Shown: positions 34,500 through 58,707, counted from the first letter of the stretch. The stretch is 64,000 nt of DNA from Cristatella mucedo (GCA_009760855.2 WPIO01000001.1:9606001-9670000), one strand, 5' to 3'. Program-made: numbers and translations. Notes: generated by a model from the sequence alone, not told the origin.

Positions 34500-34920
34500 T
34501 CAAGTTTAGTCACGCGCATTCCGTGCAATCCATTGCAATCGATTGCAGCGGATTGCGGTAATGGCCCGGGCAGCTGCAGCCGATAGCAATGAGAACGCGC
34601 GCGCGCAATGGCACGAAATTTTGCCACAACACTTGAACAGCAATGTGGTGTAATGTGCTCTCCAAGTTGAAGCTTCCTTCAGCCGACTTCCAGTGGATTT
34701 ACAGTGGATTGTAGACAGTAGGTTTTGGAGGATTGCGGTAGTAGTCGGCGTCTTTTCAGCCCACTTGAACGAGAACGCGCGAGCATTACGGCATGACATT
34801 TAGCTGGTGCATTTTAATGATCATGTACTACAATATTCCTCGAAATCCGAGCTTCTCGCGGCTGAGTTCCGTGTATTATAGTGGATTGCTGTAGATTGGA
34901 GTGGATTGCGACAATTCCTG
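34500..34920. repeat. Diverged direct repeats with GGATTGC cores
   Basis: Two blocks about 190 bases apart share GGATTGCGGTA followed by GAGAACGCGCG and a CG-rich stretch. Further TGGATTGC cores occur at about 34878 and 34902. They sit in the CpG-rich region 350-800 bases upstream of the gene B start codon. Confidence 0.5.
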
Positions 34921-35277
34921 GCACGCATCCAAGCAGAACGCCGTCTTCGAAACGTCTCTCCTCTGCTGAATCGTCCATCCTGAAGCGCCGACTCCTGTCA
35001 GACGCGAAAAGAGCAGCAGTAGGCTCAGCGAAACGTTGCTGCGCCGGAGGGCCGCCATCAGTGCTAACGTCGTGGGGGCTGGACGTCACGCCGGTCAGAG
35101 GCAGGGCGTCCTTCCTGCCTTACCGTATATGGTCCTGGCGGTATCCCGATAATTGAGCGGGCCGTCCCCCCCCCCTCCCCCAGTCTGCAGCCAGGCAGCC
35201 GCTGCCGCACATTCAGCCGCTTCCACTACCGCTAGTCTGGCGATTCGGAGCAACGGCTTACAGCGCTCGCCAAAAAA

Positions 35278-48219
<12,942 letters not shown>

Positions 48220-48337
48220 TAGCTTCTTCACTGGTCTTTCCAAGGCCTGATAGCTTGAGTGATATGCAAACATGTCGTTCTGATGCTGCTGAATTTTTAC
48301 TTGTTGTAATTGACTTACAGCTATGATTTTTGGCTTG

Positions 48338-48343
48338 AATAAA
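48338..48343 (+). terminator. Gene B polyadenylation signal
   Basis: AATAAA 119 bases after the stop codon, almost the same distance as in gene A. Confidence 0.65.
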
Positions 48344-49110
48344 ACTGTACTGCATAAGTTATCGATGCACTACCGGTCTTATTGAGAAAGAATGGAATTT
48401 GTATAGAGTGCTACAAAACACTGCCGTATAGCCGCGATGTGCATTTAAAAGGTCGGAAATAATATTCTCCTTACCATGTATGGCATCAATCTACAGTAAC
48501 TTTGCAACCTTTGTAGTGACTGCTTGATAAAAAATAATAATGATATAATAATAACTCATTTTATAGCACTTTCTGAGGTCAACATCACGGTTCTCTAATT
48601 CCAATGAACCTGCTGCCAGTAGCACTGCAGCTCCCCGGTTCACCCCACCATTCCCCCATAGCTGCCCAGACTATACTCTAAGGAGCACTGGGGCTGCGTC
48701 CCCACGCTAAGATTTTTCCGGTTAGCTGGCCATTTCAGCATGGGCTTGCTGACTCGGAGTGCAATGCTTTCAGGATGAGGCTCGTGTGCAGCCCGGGAAC
48801 GTGGCGAAGTGCATATGGCGGTGTGCGGTTCTTCGCTTGCAATTGTACTGCCGGCAAACTGGTGGCGGTTCGGCCGATTTTTCGTATGTGTCGTATGCTG
48901 CTGAAGCATATTCAGTCACATTTTCATTGCTCATCTGCAGAAACACTAATATCTAGTCTCACTGCTCCAAAAATTGAGAGAAAAGGACCCAGCGATACGT
49001 GTAAGGAGATGCGAATCTTTCGCTGGCCTGCCGATTCTAGCTAGAGCTTGCAAAGCCTGACTGACAGACAAGCCCGACGAAACTGATGTGAGAGGCATCG
49101 TGGTCATAGA
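48344..49110. other. No gene recognised
   Basis: AT-rich patch near 48530, otherwise nothing recognised. Confidence 0.5.
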
Positions 49111-49152
49111 CCAATAATAATAATTCACTTGATAAAGCGCCCTTGGAGAACT

Positions 49153-49199
<47 letters not shown>

Positions 49200-50969
49200 G
49201 GCGCTTTACATTTGCTGCAAAGTGAAATGCAATTGAATGGTAAGTAAAATCATGCTTGAAAAACAAACAAAATGAATAATATGGTTAGGGGTGACATGCA
49301 CAGGGTCAGCATGCAAATGTGGTTAGTGGCAGCATGCATAAGCACATCAAGGACGAATCACAGAGACCCGCTAAATGCTGTCCTAAATAGGTGTGTTTTA
49401 GGTTCCTTTTAAATGTGGTCAGGTCGGGGATGTTCTGACGCAGGTCGGGAGGGAGTTCCAGGCTGTGGGAGCATACGAACTAAATGCACGGTCTCCAAAG
49501 GATTTGAGGTTTGTACGAGGTATTTCTAGACTGTTGGATTCCGAAAAGCGAGTGTTACGATGCTTGGCCTGGTGGGGTAGTATATCTGAAAGATAGGCTG
49601 GAGCCATAGAATGAAGGGACCTAAAAGTGAGCGACAAAACCTTGAAGTCAATCCGTTGCTTGACTGGTAGCCAGAGCAGGTCGGCGATAAGTGGAGTAAT
49701 GTGGCAACTGCGACGCTCACGACAGACAAGTCTAGCTGCCGAGTTTTGCACCAGCTGCAATCGCCTGATCGTACATGCTGGTAGGCCAGTGAGCAGTGAG
49801 TTGCAGAAGTCGAGACGAGATGTCACGAATGCATGGACCAACTTATACGTGGTATCCTTATCTAAACAAGCCCTAATTTTAGCAATGTTATGAAGCTGAA
49901 AATTGGCAGATTTGACTGTGTAGCTGATATGGTCGTCTAACGAGAGATCGCTTTGGAATATGACACCTAGATTTCGAGCGTGTTCAACTGGAGATATGCT
50001 GGCAGAGCCAATTATGAGCGTCGGCCTTTCCAATTTGTGAATCACACTGGGTTTGCCCATAACAAGTAAGTTAGTTTTATCATCGTTTAGTTTTAGAAAA
50101 TTTGCTGCCATCCATGTGCGGATGTCATCAATGCATGCAGCTAGTGAGTTGAGAGAATTTGAGGTGCTCGAAGGCTGGGAGGGGTCAAAGCAAAGGTACA
50201 ACTGAGCGTCATCCGAATAGAAGTGAAAGCCTAGATTGTACTTGGCAATCACATCAGCAAGAGGGAGAGTATAAACCGTGAAAAGAACCGGACCTAGCAC
50301 TGAGCCCTGAGGTACTCCATATTTCAGAGGTACTTCAGATGATCTTTGTCCATTCACGTCAATACTCTGGAGTCTCCCACTGAGATAGGACCTGAACCAC
50401 TGCAGAGCAGTGCCAGTGATGCCCAGGCGAGATGAGAGGCGCTCTAGAAGAACTTTGTGATCGATGGTATCAAAAGATACCGAAAGATCGAGCAAAACAA
50501 GCAGAGACACTCTACCCATGTCTGCATTCCTAAGTAGGTCGTTATATACCCTAAGCAATGCTGACTCTGTGGAGTGATTAGCTCTAAAGCCAGACTGGAA
50601 CTTACTAGCAAGGTGTGAGGTTTCGATATACGAGTTCAGCTGGTCTGCCACGACCCGTTCCAGTGTCTTTGATAGGAATGGTAGAAGGGAGACTGGGCGG
50701 TAGTTGCTTAAGTTCTCTTGGTCTAGTGTAGCTTTCTTGAGAAGTGGCCTGACTACAGCTTTTTTGAAAAGTGCTGAGACATGACCTGAGGCTAATGACA
50801 TATTAATTATGTTAGTTATGCATGGCAGCAGCAGATCAATGCAACGTAGGAGCAGGACAGTGGGAATAGGGTCCAGAGGACTTGTTGTCTTCTTTGATTG
50901 AGATACGAACTTTAGGACTAGATCACCAGTGACCTGCTTAAATGCAGACATGGAAACTGGTTTCACCCT
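49111..50969 (-). mobile_element. L2-like LINE with the longest RT frame
   Basis: A 559-codon frame (51098-49419) has RT motifs in order: NYRPVSLLPFLSKTLERVV (about 132-150), GFRANHSTESALL, LLDLSVSFDTIDH, GVPQGSVLGPVLF (261-273) and FHFYSDD (catalytic DD kept), then the post-RT domain. About the first 44 residues are not LINE: they read through a different LINE tail and flanking DNA. The C-terminus is cut by a one-base deletion near 49423 relative to sister copies, removing about 30 residues. No endonuclease is present, so the copy is 5'-truncated and dead. Its tail hairpin contains a CT expansion. Confidence 0.9.
49156..49198. repeat. CT microsatellite inside the LINE tail
   Basis: The tail normally reads AATCTCTTTCTAGGCGC on this strand. 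Here the TCTC part is expanded to 43 bases between CTTAA and AGGCGCTTTAC. Confidence 0.9.
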
Positions 50970-51035
50970 AGAATAATGAGAATACACTTGATAAAGCCTC
51001 TTCAGAAAACTCAATCTCTTCTTCATTTGGCAAGC
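50970..51035 (-). mobile_element. LINE tail abutting the next LINE
   Basis: The reverse complement reads AAGAGATTGAGTTTTCTGAA then GGCTTTATCAAGTGTATTCTC, a LINE tail, joined directly to the 5' end of the LINE at 49111-50969. Body sequence upstream of the tail is not recognised. Confidence 0.65.
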
Positions 51036-51299
51036 TCCTCGGGTGACAAGCCTGCCAAGCTTCTTCAAGCAACAGCTGGGTTGTTGCCTATGACACATGA
51101 CATAACCAGTAAGACCATGAACGTAAATAGCTGGAATGATGTCATCCTGCAGCTTGATTAGGCAGGCTGTAAGACACCCAATGTAGAACCTGAAGCATTC
51201 AACTACACGGACTTCGTCGGTACAGACGAATGTTTATTGCACTGCTGGAGCCTCTACATAGCCGGAAAAAAGGTTTGATACAGTTTTAACATACTAGCT

Positions 51300-51990
51300 G
51301 CAGGCAAACCTTGTGTCACTCAGAAATTGAAAGCCTAACCCCCAAAATGCACTCGGAAAGCGAATCCCTAGACAGCCTTTGCAGTGTGCCAGTCATGCCA
51401 CTTTCAGCTCTGTAACATTGCAAAAGTTCGAAAGGGTTTAGACAAGGCTACCACAGCCAAGCTAGTCCGTGTATGTGTTGACTCCTCGCCTAACCTTCTG
51501 CAGCTGGGCTCCTCTGTCGCGAGTGGCAAATTATATCAGTTCTCACCAGCCTACACTTGTCCTTTATCAAGCAAGATATCGAATTCAAGGTTCCATCACT
51601 TACTTTTAGATTCCATCATTCTCTTACTCCTGAACACCCACCTGTCAGAAACATTGCATAATCAGGCTTTCCATCGTATCAACCCCTCTTTGGACTCAAA
51701 TCTTTTAGTTGTGCTTATAAGCAACCTCAGATCCTTTGAAGGCCATACCTTAATTCCGTATGCTCCCCAAACCTGGAAATCACTCCCCACTGGCATAATG
51801 ATGTTCCCTGACTTGGTGACATTCAAAAGAAGCGAAGAAGCACTTGTTAGCAAGCTAAGAAGCATTTGCTTCGTCCAGATGAATTGTTTTGTGTACTTAT
51901 GCTTGCTGAAGCTTGAGCATGATTTCCCAAACCTATTGGTACTCTTCCTTTCCAACAGATTCCTTTCTAACATGTGTGAAGTATGTAGGT
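51300..51990 (+). mobile_element. Diverged L2-like LINE, C-terminal half
   Basis: Plus-strand pieces match CHFQLCNIAKVRKGLDKATT, HLSETLHNQAFHRINPS and LRSFEGHTLIPYAPQTWKSL of the LINE C-terminus, in a partly open frame of 202 codons (51384-51992). It belongs to an older or different subfamily than the copies at 41126 and 53430. Confidence 0.75.
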
Positions 51991-52007
51991 AGATTTAAAA
52001 GGAAATA

Positions 52008-52130
52008 TAATTCATTTGTATAGCGCCCTAAGAGAACTTAATCTCTATTCAGGCGCTTCACATAAGCCATGGGACTCGAGCCCACGACCTTGGTCGGAGC
52101 GAGCACCTGAACCACTGGGTCAAACCAGCT
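52008..52130 (-). mobile_element. SINE type II
   Basis: Complete tail and heads: TTTGTATAGCGCCCTAAGAG, box B complement GGGACTCGAGCCC, box A complement CTGAACCACTGGGTCAAACC. Confidence 0.85.
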
Positions 52131-52199
52131 CTCTTTAGATGCCGTATAAATTTGGATTAACACTTGTGTTGTTAAGTATGTGCCAGTAGTGGCAGCAAA

Positions 52200-53420
52200 A
52201 GCCTGCTAACAGATGCCGTTTATCTCGAGAGCTTCAGACAATCTCAACCTCATATCGAGACTTCAAATCTAGCAAGTAAGTTCAGGTCAGGTTTGAGAGC
52301 CAATCCCACCACAAAGTCAGCACCACTGCCGGTGTATAACGACCTTTTCAGGAACTTGCGTAGAGCACCTCTTCTGGTTGTTTATAGAGTCGGCTTGTGT
52401 TTTTGGATAGGTCGGCAGCTTTCGGTACCATTCATCACCCAAAAAACTGGCTGATTTAGCAGCCTCATTTGTATAGTGGGAGGAGAGCCTTAACGGCTAT
52501 CACCACCGCTTGCAGCAGCAGCAATAAAGGATCGCCCACCAAAAGATTCGAAACCACAATCTCGGTAGTGAAGACCGAGCACCTTAACACTTGGGCTATC
52601 CCCGAGTCATTCTCGAGCACCTCCCATCTCGCCTCGGCATTTCTGGCACTGCAAGGCAATAGTTTGAGTCTTATCTCAGTAGGAAACTCAAGAGCATTGA
52701 GGTCAACGGCAACAGTCACTCGAGAAGCCTCTAAAGTAGGGGTGCCCCAGGGCTCTGTGATTGCTCTACTTTTTTTTACAGTGTATACTCATTCTATTGC
52801 CGATGTAATCGCCAAGCGCAATCTAGCCTTTCATTTTTATGCAGATGACACACACCTGTACCAACGCTTTGATCCTCCCCAGCCTTCCAGCACATCAAAC
52901 CCTCCTAACTCCCTTGTGCTACATGCATTGCTGACATTCACAATTGGATGGCAGTGAACTGGATCAAATAAATGACCATAAAACCAACTTAATAGTTATG
53001 GGAAGACCTTGTGTTACTTATAAAATGGAAAACCTACCCCCAAAATCGGCTCTGCCCCAAAGTGACCTTTCACTTGACGACCACATTAGCTCCACAATCA
53101 AGCTGCCTACTTTCAGCTAAGCAACGTTGCCAAAATTTGGGCCAGCTTACTCAGGCATACCACAATCAAGATGATCTATGTATTTGTGACATTCCATTTC
53201 GACTTCAACAACTGACTACTTTCAGGCATTCTGGCCTATTTAGACTTACAGTTTGAGAAAAGCTCAGCAGCTAGGCTGTCGTGAATGTAGCAGTTGCCAC
53301 ACTGCATCATTTTTCTACGACATATACTGCCTCCCCATCAAGCACCACAATTACTAAAATTATGTCACTCACGTGTAGGGCCCTTCTAGACCCTCCATTG
53401 CTTCGTGCTTCGTGTTCGTG
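52200..53420 (+). mobile_element. Decayed L2-like LINE, split by a SINE
   Basis: RT segments run from CTTCAAATCTAGCAAGTAAG and GTCAGGTTTGAGAGCCAAT through GGGGTGCCCCAGGGCTCTGT and TTTTTATGCAGATGACAC (YADD) to the post-RT region. The SINE at 52447-52606 interrupts it just after the TIHH-type codons. Many stops. Confidence 0.75.
52447..52606 (-). mobile_element. SINE type I inserted in a LINE
   Basis: Tail side AGCAGCCTCATTTGTATAGT, GCTTGCAGCAGCAG hairpin region, box B complement GATTCGAAACC, box A complement CTTAACACTTGGGCTA. Confidence 0.75.
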
Positions 53421-53429
53421 CGTGACCCT

Positions 53430-54597
53430 TCGTGCTAGGTCCGGTTCTTTTCACGGTTTATACTCTTCCTCTTGCTGATGTGATTGCCAAGCACAATCTA
53501 GGCTTTCACTTTTATGCAGATGACACTCCGTTGTACCTTGGCTTTGATCCCTCCCAGCCTTAGAGCACCTCGAATTCTCTCAACTCACTTGCTGCATGTA
53601 TTGATGACCGCCGAGCATGGATGGCAGCAAATTTTCTTAAGCTAAACGATGATAAAACTAACTTACTAGTTATGGGCAAACCCAGTGTGATTCACAAACT
53701 AGAAAGGCTGACGCTCAAAATTGGCTCTGCCAGCATATCGCCTGTTGAATCAGCTCGAAATCTATGTGTCATGTTCCAAAGTGACCTCTCGTTAGACGAC
53801 CACATCAGCTCCACAGTCAAATCCGCCTTTCAGCTACATAACATTGCTAAAATTCGGGCTTGTTTAGATAAGGACACCACGTCAAAGTTGGTCAATGCAT
53901 TTGTGACATCCCGACTTGACGTCTGTAACTCACTGCTTGCTGGCCTACCGGCATGTGCAATCAGGCGATTACAGCTGGTGCAAAACTCTGCAGCTAGGCT
54001 TGTCTGTCGTGAGCTTCGCAGTTGCCACATTATACCACTTCTCGCCGACCTGCACTGGCTCCCAGTCAAGCAACGGATCGATTTCAAGGTTTTGTCGCTA
54101 ACTTTTAGGTCACTTCATTCTTTGGCTCCAGCCTATCTCTCAGATCTACTCCCCCATCAGGCCAAGCATCGGGCCGCCCGCTTTTTGGAATTCAACAGTT
54201 TACCAATACCTCGTACAAACCTCAAATCCTTTGGAGACCGTGCATTTAGTTCGTATGCTCCCAAAGCCTGGAACTCCCTCCCGACTTGTGTCACAACATC
54301 CCCTGACTTGACCACATTTAAAAAGAACTTAAAAACACACCTATTTAGGACAGCATTTAGTGGGTCCCTGTGATTCGTCCTTAATGTGCTTATGCGTGCT
54401 GACACTGTGCATGCTGCCACTAACCACATTTGCATGCTGACCCTGTGCATGTCACCCCTAACCACGTTGTTCATGTTGTTTATCAAGCATGATATTACTC
54501 ACGATTCAATCGCGTTTCCCTTTGCAGCAAATGCAAAGCGCCTAGGAAGAGATTGAGTTCTCTGAGGGCGCTTTATCAAGCGCATTATTATTATTAT
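53430..54597 (+). mobile_element. L2-like LINE with open C-terminal frame
   Basis: From TTTTCACGGTTTATACTC and TTATGCAGATGACAC to the hairpin tail and ATTATTATTATTCA. The 250-codon frame 53621-54373 covers the whole post-RT domain to the native stop after TAFSGSL. A TAG at about 53562 separates it from the RT end. Confidence 0.9.
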
Positions 54598-54850
54598 TCA
54601 TTCTCTTGCTCCAGCCTACCTCACAGAGCTACTTCCCATTCAGGCCAGGTATCATGCCACCTGCTTTTCTGACTTAAGTCGTTTAGCTGTTCCTCAAACC
54701 AAGGTCCAAGCCTTCGGAGACCGCACCATTAGCTCGTTTATCCCCAAAGCGTGGAATTCACTCCCGACTGACGTAGCAACATTCCCTGACTTGATGAAAT
54801 TTTAAGTTAGCTGAAAACGCACCTATTCATCACAGCATTTGCTGGTTCCT
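54598..54850 (+). mobile_element. L2-like LINE, part before the MULE insertion
   Basis: Starts in the HSLAPAYL-type codons directly after the previous LINE's tail and runs to CAGCATTTGCTGGTTCCT. It continues after the transposon at 56872-56990. Confidence 0.8.
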
Positions 54851-54860
54851 TATGTACGGT
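54851..54860. repeat. MULE target-site duplication, left
   Basis: TATGTACGGT, repeated exactly at 56862-56871. Removing the element and one copy restores LINE continuity. Confidence 0.9.
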
Positions 54861-56861
54861 AACCGGACAATTCGTCGCGGATAATTTGGAGCGGATAATT
54901 CGGAGCAGACAATTTGCAATGTATTCATTTTTTATATTTCAAACGCAGTATAAACACGCTTTCAATTAGTGAGTACATAGTTTTGAAACCTAGACGCTTT
55001 CAATTAACCAAGACATTTAGTTACACAATAAGTGAGTACATAGTAGCTAGGGGGATCAGTGTATATAAGCATGACTGAAAAGGTCAGTGGACAGACACCT
55101 TTGGAACTTTAAACTTGGAAGTACAGCATCATAGTCTGTGAGACATTATGGATTGTAGTTAGTTTTTTGATAGTTTTGGTTTTAGTTTCTGTTTTCTATT
55201 TAAATTTTAACTATCCTATACATAAATAAGTAAAGAGACTCATAGAAATGGCCTTAGAATTTGTAGAATCAGAGAAAGGAAAACGAATGCTGGTTTACGA
55301 AGGTTATCTTTATCACATGGAAAGAAAAACTGAACAGAAAGAGATATGGAGATGCTGCGATCGTTGCTGCAAAGGTCGCTATCATCCAGCGAATGGAGTG
55401 ATAATGAAACCGCCATCTCAACATTCGCACGCAGCATCTACTGGTCAACTTGAAACACCTCGAGTCCAATCAACCGTTAAACGACGTGCAGAAGAAACAG
55501 AAGAACCAGCAAGAGTGATTGTCCAGGCAGTAATGGAAAATTTGAGTCCAGCAGCACAAGCAACTGTAACAAAAACCGAAACGATCAAGCGCAACATCAG
55601 AAGATATCGTCAGCTTCCACCTCAGATCAACAATAATCTTCCAGCTGAACTTCAGTTTGCGACGAGTGGTCGACCTTTCCTGCGACATGATATTTACTTT
55701 AAATTGTTCCCAGCGGCGGAAGGTCTTCAATTCCTTAGCGGATGCAGAGTGTGGTTAGCTGACGGAACTTTTAAAGTGAGTCCAGCTGAATGTACACGAC
55801 TATACACTATTCATGGAACACGTTATGGCATCAACATTCCATGCGTCTTCGCCTTGCTGCCAAATAAAACGGAAACTACTTACACAGCTTTGTTGATGAA
55901 ATTGAAAGAGATTGAACCTCGATTACAACCACACGCCGTCATAACCGACTTCGAAAAAGCAGCAATGAATGCGTTCACAAGCGTCTTCCAGCCACAGATT
56001 CACGGCTGCCATTTCCATTTTGGACAATGCATCTGGCGTAAAGTTGAAGAATATGGATACGCAGGGAGATACAACACCGAACCCAAATATGCAATGCACA
56101 TCCGAATGCTGGTCGCTCTGGCTTATGTTCCAAACAACGATAAAGTTCGTGTTTATGAAGAACTGATAGAGCTCGATTCATTTCCAGAAGTTGACCAACT
56201 GCTCAACTACTTCGAAGACACTTTCATTGGAATACGACGATGACAACGAGCTGTTGCTCTGTTTTCATCCGACATCTGGGATTGCTAACAAGCTGTGCGT
56301 GACGATACTCCTCGAACTAACAAAGCAGTGGAAGGATGGCACAGTGAGTTTGTACGGTCAGTACAAATTGCTCACCCAACTCTGCCGAGGTTGATAGTAA
56401 AACTTCAGAAGGAACAGAACACAAATCAACTGGTCGTCGAACGTCTACTTGCTGGTGAAGATCCTCCTCTGAGGAAAAAGAAATATCGAGACCTGGATCG
56501 ACAATTTCGCACGGTTGTGCTAGATTACGAAAAATTTTTATCAATTGATTACTTGCGCGGATGTAGTCACAACATTAATTTAATGCATTAACATTTAGTA
56601 TACTGGTAACATTTTAAAAATGTGATTTTGTGCAAGAGTTGCTGGTATTTGCTATAACTTTTTTGTAGTAAGCTAAATAAACTTTACTTTATACGGTATT
56701 ATAGTTCTATTAAACATGATTAATAAAAAATGCATTTAAATTTTAAATAAATATGTTTTAAATATCCTGCTCCGAAATATCCGCTCCGAAATGCCCGCTC
56801 CGAATTATCCGCGACGATTTGGCCGCTCCGAATTGTCTTGCACCGAATTGCCCTAGAACCC
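54861..56861 (+). mobile_element. MULE DNA transposon (FLYWCH type)
   Basis: A 2001-bp element with inverted termini built of GGATAATTCGGAGCGG-like units: left about 54861-54920, right about 56766-56861. The right end has one extra unit. It contains one transposase gene, now broken. A 10-bp target duplication is within the 8-11 range known for Mutator-like elements. Confidence 0.9.
55248..56591 (+). pseudogene. MULE transposase with FLYWCH zinc finger, two nonsense codons
   Basis: A single frame of 447 codons from ATG 55248 is interrupted by TGA at codon 332 (56241-56243) and TAA at codon 347 (56286-56288). N-terminal FLYWCH finger: W34-R-C36, C41, H59 and H61. Transposase core: D172 in LADGTFK, D234 in TDFEKA, and CHFHFGQ at 254-260. 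The expected third acidic residue, E362 in the TNKAVEGWH motif, lies after both stops, so the protein cannot be active. The frame is otherwise intact, so the element is not very old. In intact relatives the enzyme cuts and pastes the element by binding its terminal repeats. Confidence 0.9.
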
Positions 56862-56871
56862 TATGTACGGT
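56862..56871. repeat. MULE target-site duplication, right
   Basis: TATGTACGGT, as at 54851-54860. Confidence 0.9.
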
Positions 56872-56990
56872 CCTTTGTGTGCTCAAGCGTGCTGCCACTG
56901 TGCTTCTCTTACTGCCTATGTGAAGTGTCTAGAGAGAGATTTAGTTCCCTGATGATGCCATATAAATGCATTATAATAATTATTATCATT
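56872..56990 (+). mobile_element. L2-like LINE, part after the MULE insertion
   Basis: CCTTTGTGTGCTCAAGCGTG, then the tail TAGAGAGAGATTTAGTTCCC and an AT-rich end. Continues the piece at 54598-54850. Confidence 0.8.
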
Positions 56991-57279
56991 ATTATGACTG
57001 ACCAGACAAGCTGCAGAGCCGTTTATTGGTTGCAGACGATTTTGACGCAGCTTGCTAGCTCTGAATAAAAGAAATGGCAGCAATTTAGACGAGATCTGAC
57101 AAACTAGTGAGCTCGTTTGGCTGTCGTGCTCTTGCCTAAGCCGTTCCTGACTGTAGCAAGTTCTAACCGGTCTTAAAGCGTGGTGGCTTGGAGCCTAGTG
57201 GGCCCTCTGCTACCTTCCACCCATGGTTGCAGGCTTTCAATATTAAAACCAGCAACCCCTATACATGCATTAGTAATTC

Positions 57280-57545
57280 AATTATTATTATTAAATTTGA
57301 TGTAGCACCCTTAGATAACTCAATCTCTTTCTAGGCACTTTACATATGCTGTAAAGGAAGCATGATCAGAAGGTTAGTGGTAACATGCACTAAGCCAACA
57401 AGCATAATGTTTACAAGTGACGTGCACAGAATCAGCATGCAAATATGGTCAGTGGCAGCATCCACAGTGTCAGCACGCGTAAGCACACAAAGTAAAAACC
57501 ACAAGGAACCTCTTAATGCTGCGATGAATGAACAGGTGCGTTGCG
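57280..57545 (-). mobile_element. L2-like LINE 3' end
   Basis: Tail CTCAATCTCTTTCTAGGCAC and 3' untranslated blocks (TCAGCATGCAAATATGGTCA). 5'-truncated. Confidence 0.8.
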
Positions 57546-57576
57546 TTGATCCGAGCTCCTAATATAATTTAAGAAT

Positions 57577-57712
57577 AAAATTCATTTGTATAGCGCCCCA
57601 AGAGACCTTAATCTCTATTCAGGCACTTCGCGTACGCCACAGGGCTCGAGCCCACGACCTCAGCTAGACGTTGTTCGGGGCGAGCACCTTAACCGCTGTA
57701 CCAAACCAGCTT
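57577..57712 (-). mobile_element. SINE type II
   Basis: Tail TTGTATAGCGCCCCAAGAGA, box B complement GGGCTCGAGCCC, box A complement CTTAACCGCTGTACCAAACC. Confidence 0.85.
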
Positions 57713-58339
57713 GGCAACTACCCAAAGGAAACTCTAAGCCTACGCCTGGAATGCGTTTATTTGCTCCCCTAGTTGTAGGTGCTGTATCATTGCAGCAGCA
57801 GTGGCAGCAGCAGTTAAATCAGTCGCTGTTACGTTCACTCAGTCGCTCTCGTGACATTCGCTCTTCGGCTGTCGGCTCACGACTCCACGCGCTAAATTTA
57901 AATTTAATTAGTTTTTTGGCGACTTTGCCTTCAGCTGGTATGCGCCGGAAGTAGCTGTAGCTCGCTGCTGGCTTAGGTCGCTCATTGCAAGCACTTAGCA
58001 TCGTTTAAGTATCAGCGAAAGATGCAACTGTTCCGCTCAGCATTCTCTTCGCGCCCAGCGAACTTGTCTTTTCTGCTACCATGAGCTTTGCTTTGCTTGC
58101 TTACCTATATATAACTCAGCGAAAGTTAAAAGCTAGAGGTCCCACTAACTGGTGCATCCCTGGGTGCTTCTGCTTGCCGGTCCAGGATACTTGTTTGCTT
58201 TTGCGTGCTTGTCAAAGCACGGCGCGTCGCAAATGTCATTAGTCATCGGTTACTGAATCTCTTGAAGCGAGCTACAGAGCGCCCGGATAGAGATTTAGCA
58301 CATTTGGGGCGCCACACAATACATATCACCCCATTATTA
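57713..58339. other. No gene recognised
   Basis: A CAG-rich patch lies near 57795-57815; otherwise nothing recognised. Confidence 0.5.
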
Positions 58340-58707
58340 CCACCAGGCGAAGAATCGTACAATCCACTATTCTGACTCGAATCGTTTAGCCATATACCTC
58401 GGACGAGCCTCAAAACCGTTGGAGACCGTGCCTTTAGTTCCTGTACTCCCAAAGCCTGGAACTCGCTACCGACGAAGTTCGCAACGTCCCCTGACAAGAC
58501 GACATTTAAAAAGAAGCTAAAACGCACCTGTTTATTACAGCATTTGGTGGGCCTTTGCGATTCGTCCTTCGTGTACATGTACCTGCTTGCAATGCCTACT
58601 GCTTGCCGATGTTACCACCAGACATTTGGGAATGCTTTATATGCAGCATCTGTAAAGTGCCTAAAGAGAGACTCGGTTCTCTGAAGGCCCTATACAAATG
58701 TATTATT
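58340..58707 (+). mobile_element. L2-like LINE 3' end, second subfamily
   Basis: C-terminal coding remnants (GGAGACCGTGCCTTTAGTTC), 3' untranslated GCTTGCCGATGTTACCACC and tail AAAGAGAGACTCGGTTCTCT. Same subfamily as 37490-37700. Confidence 0.85.

Noticed and set aside
49627-49893. 88-aa plus-strand frame opposite the LINE RT frame
   Set aside because: Antisense shadow of the LINE post-RT domain; the same shadow appears at 41326-41598, 53830-54087 and 38764-39024.
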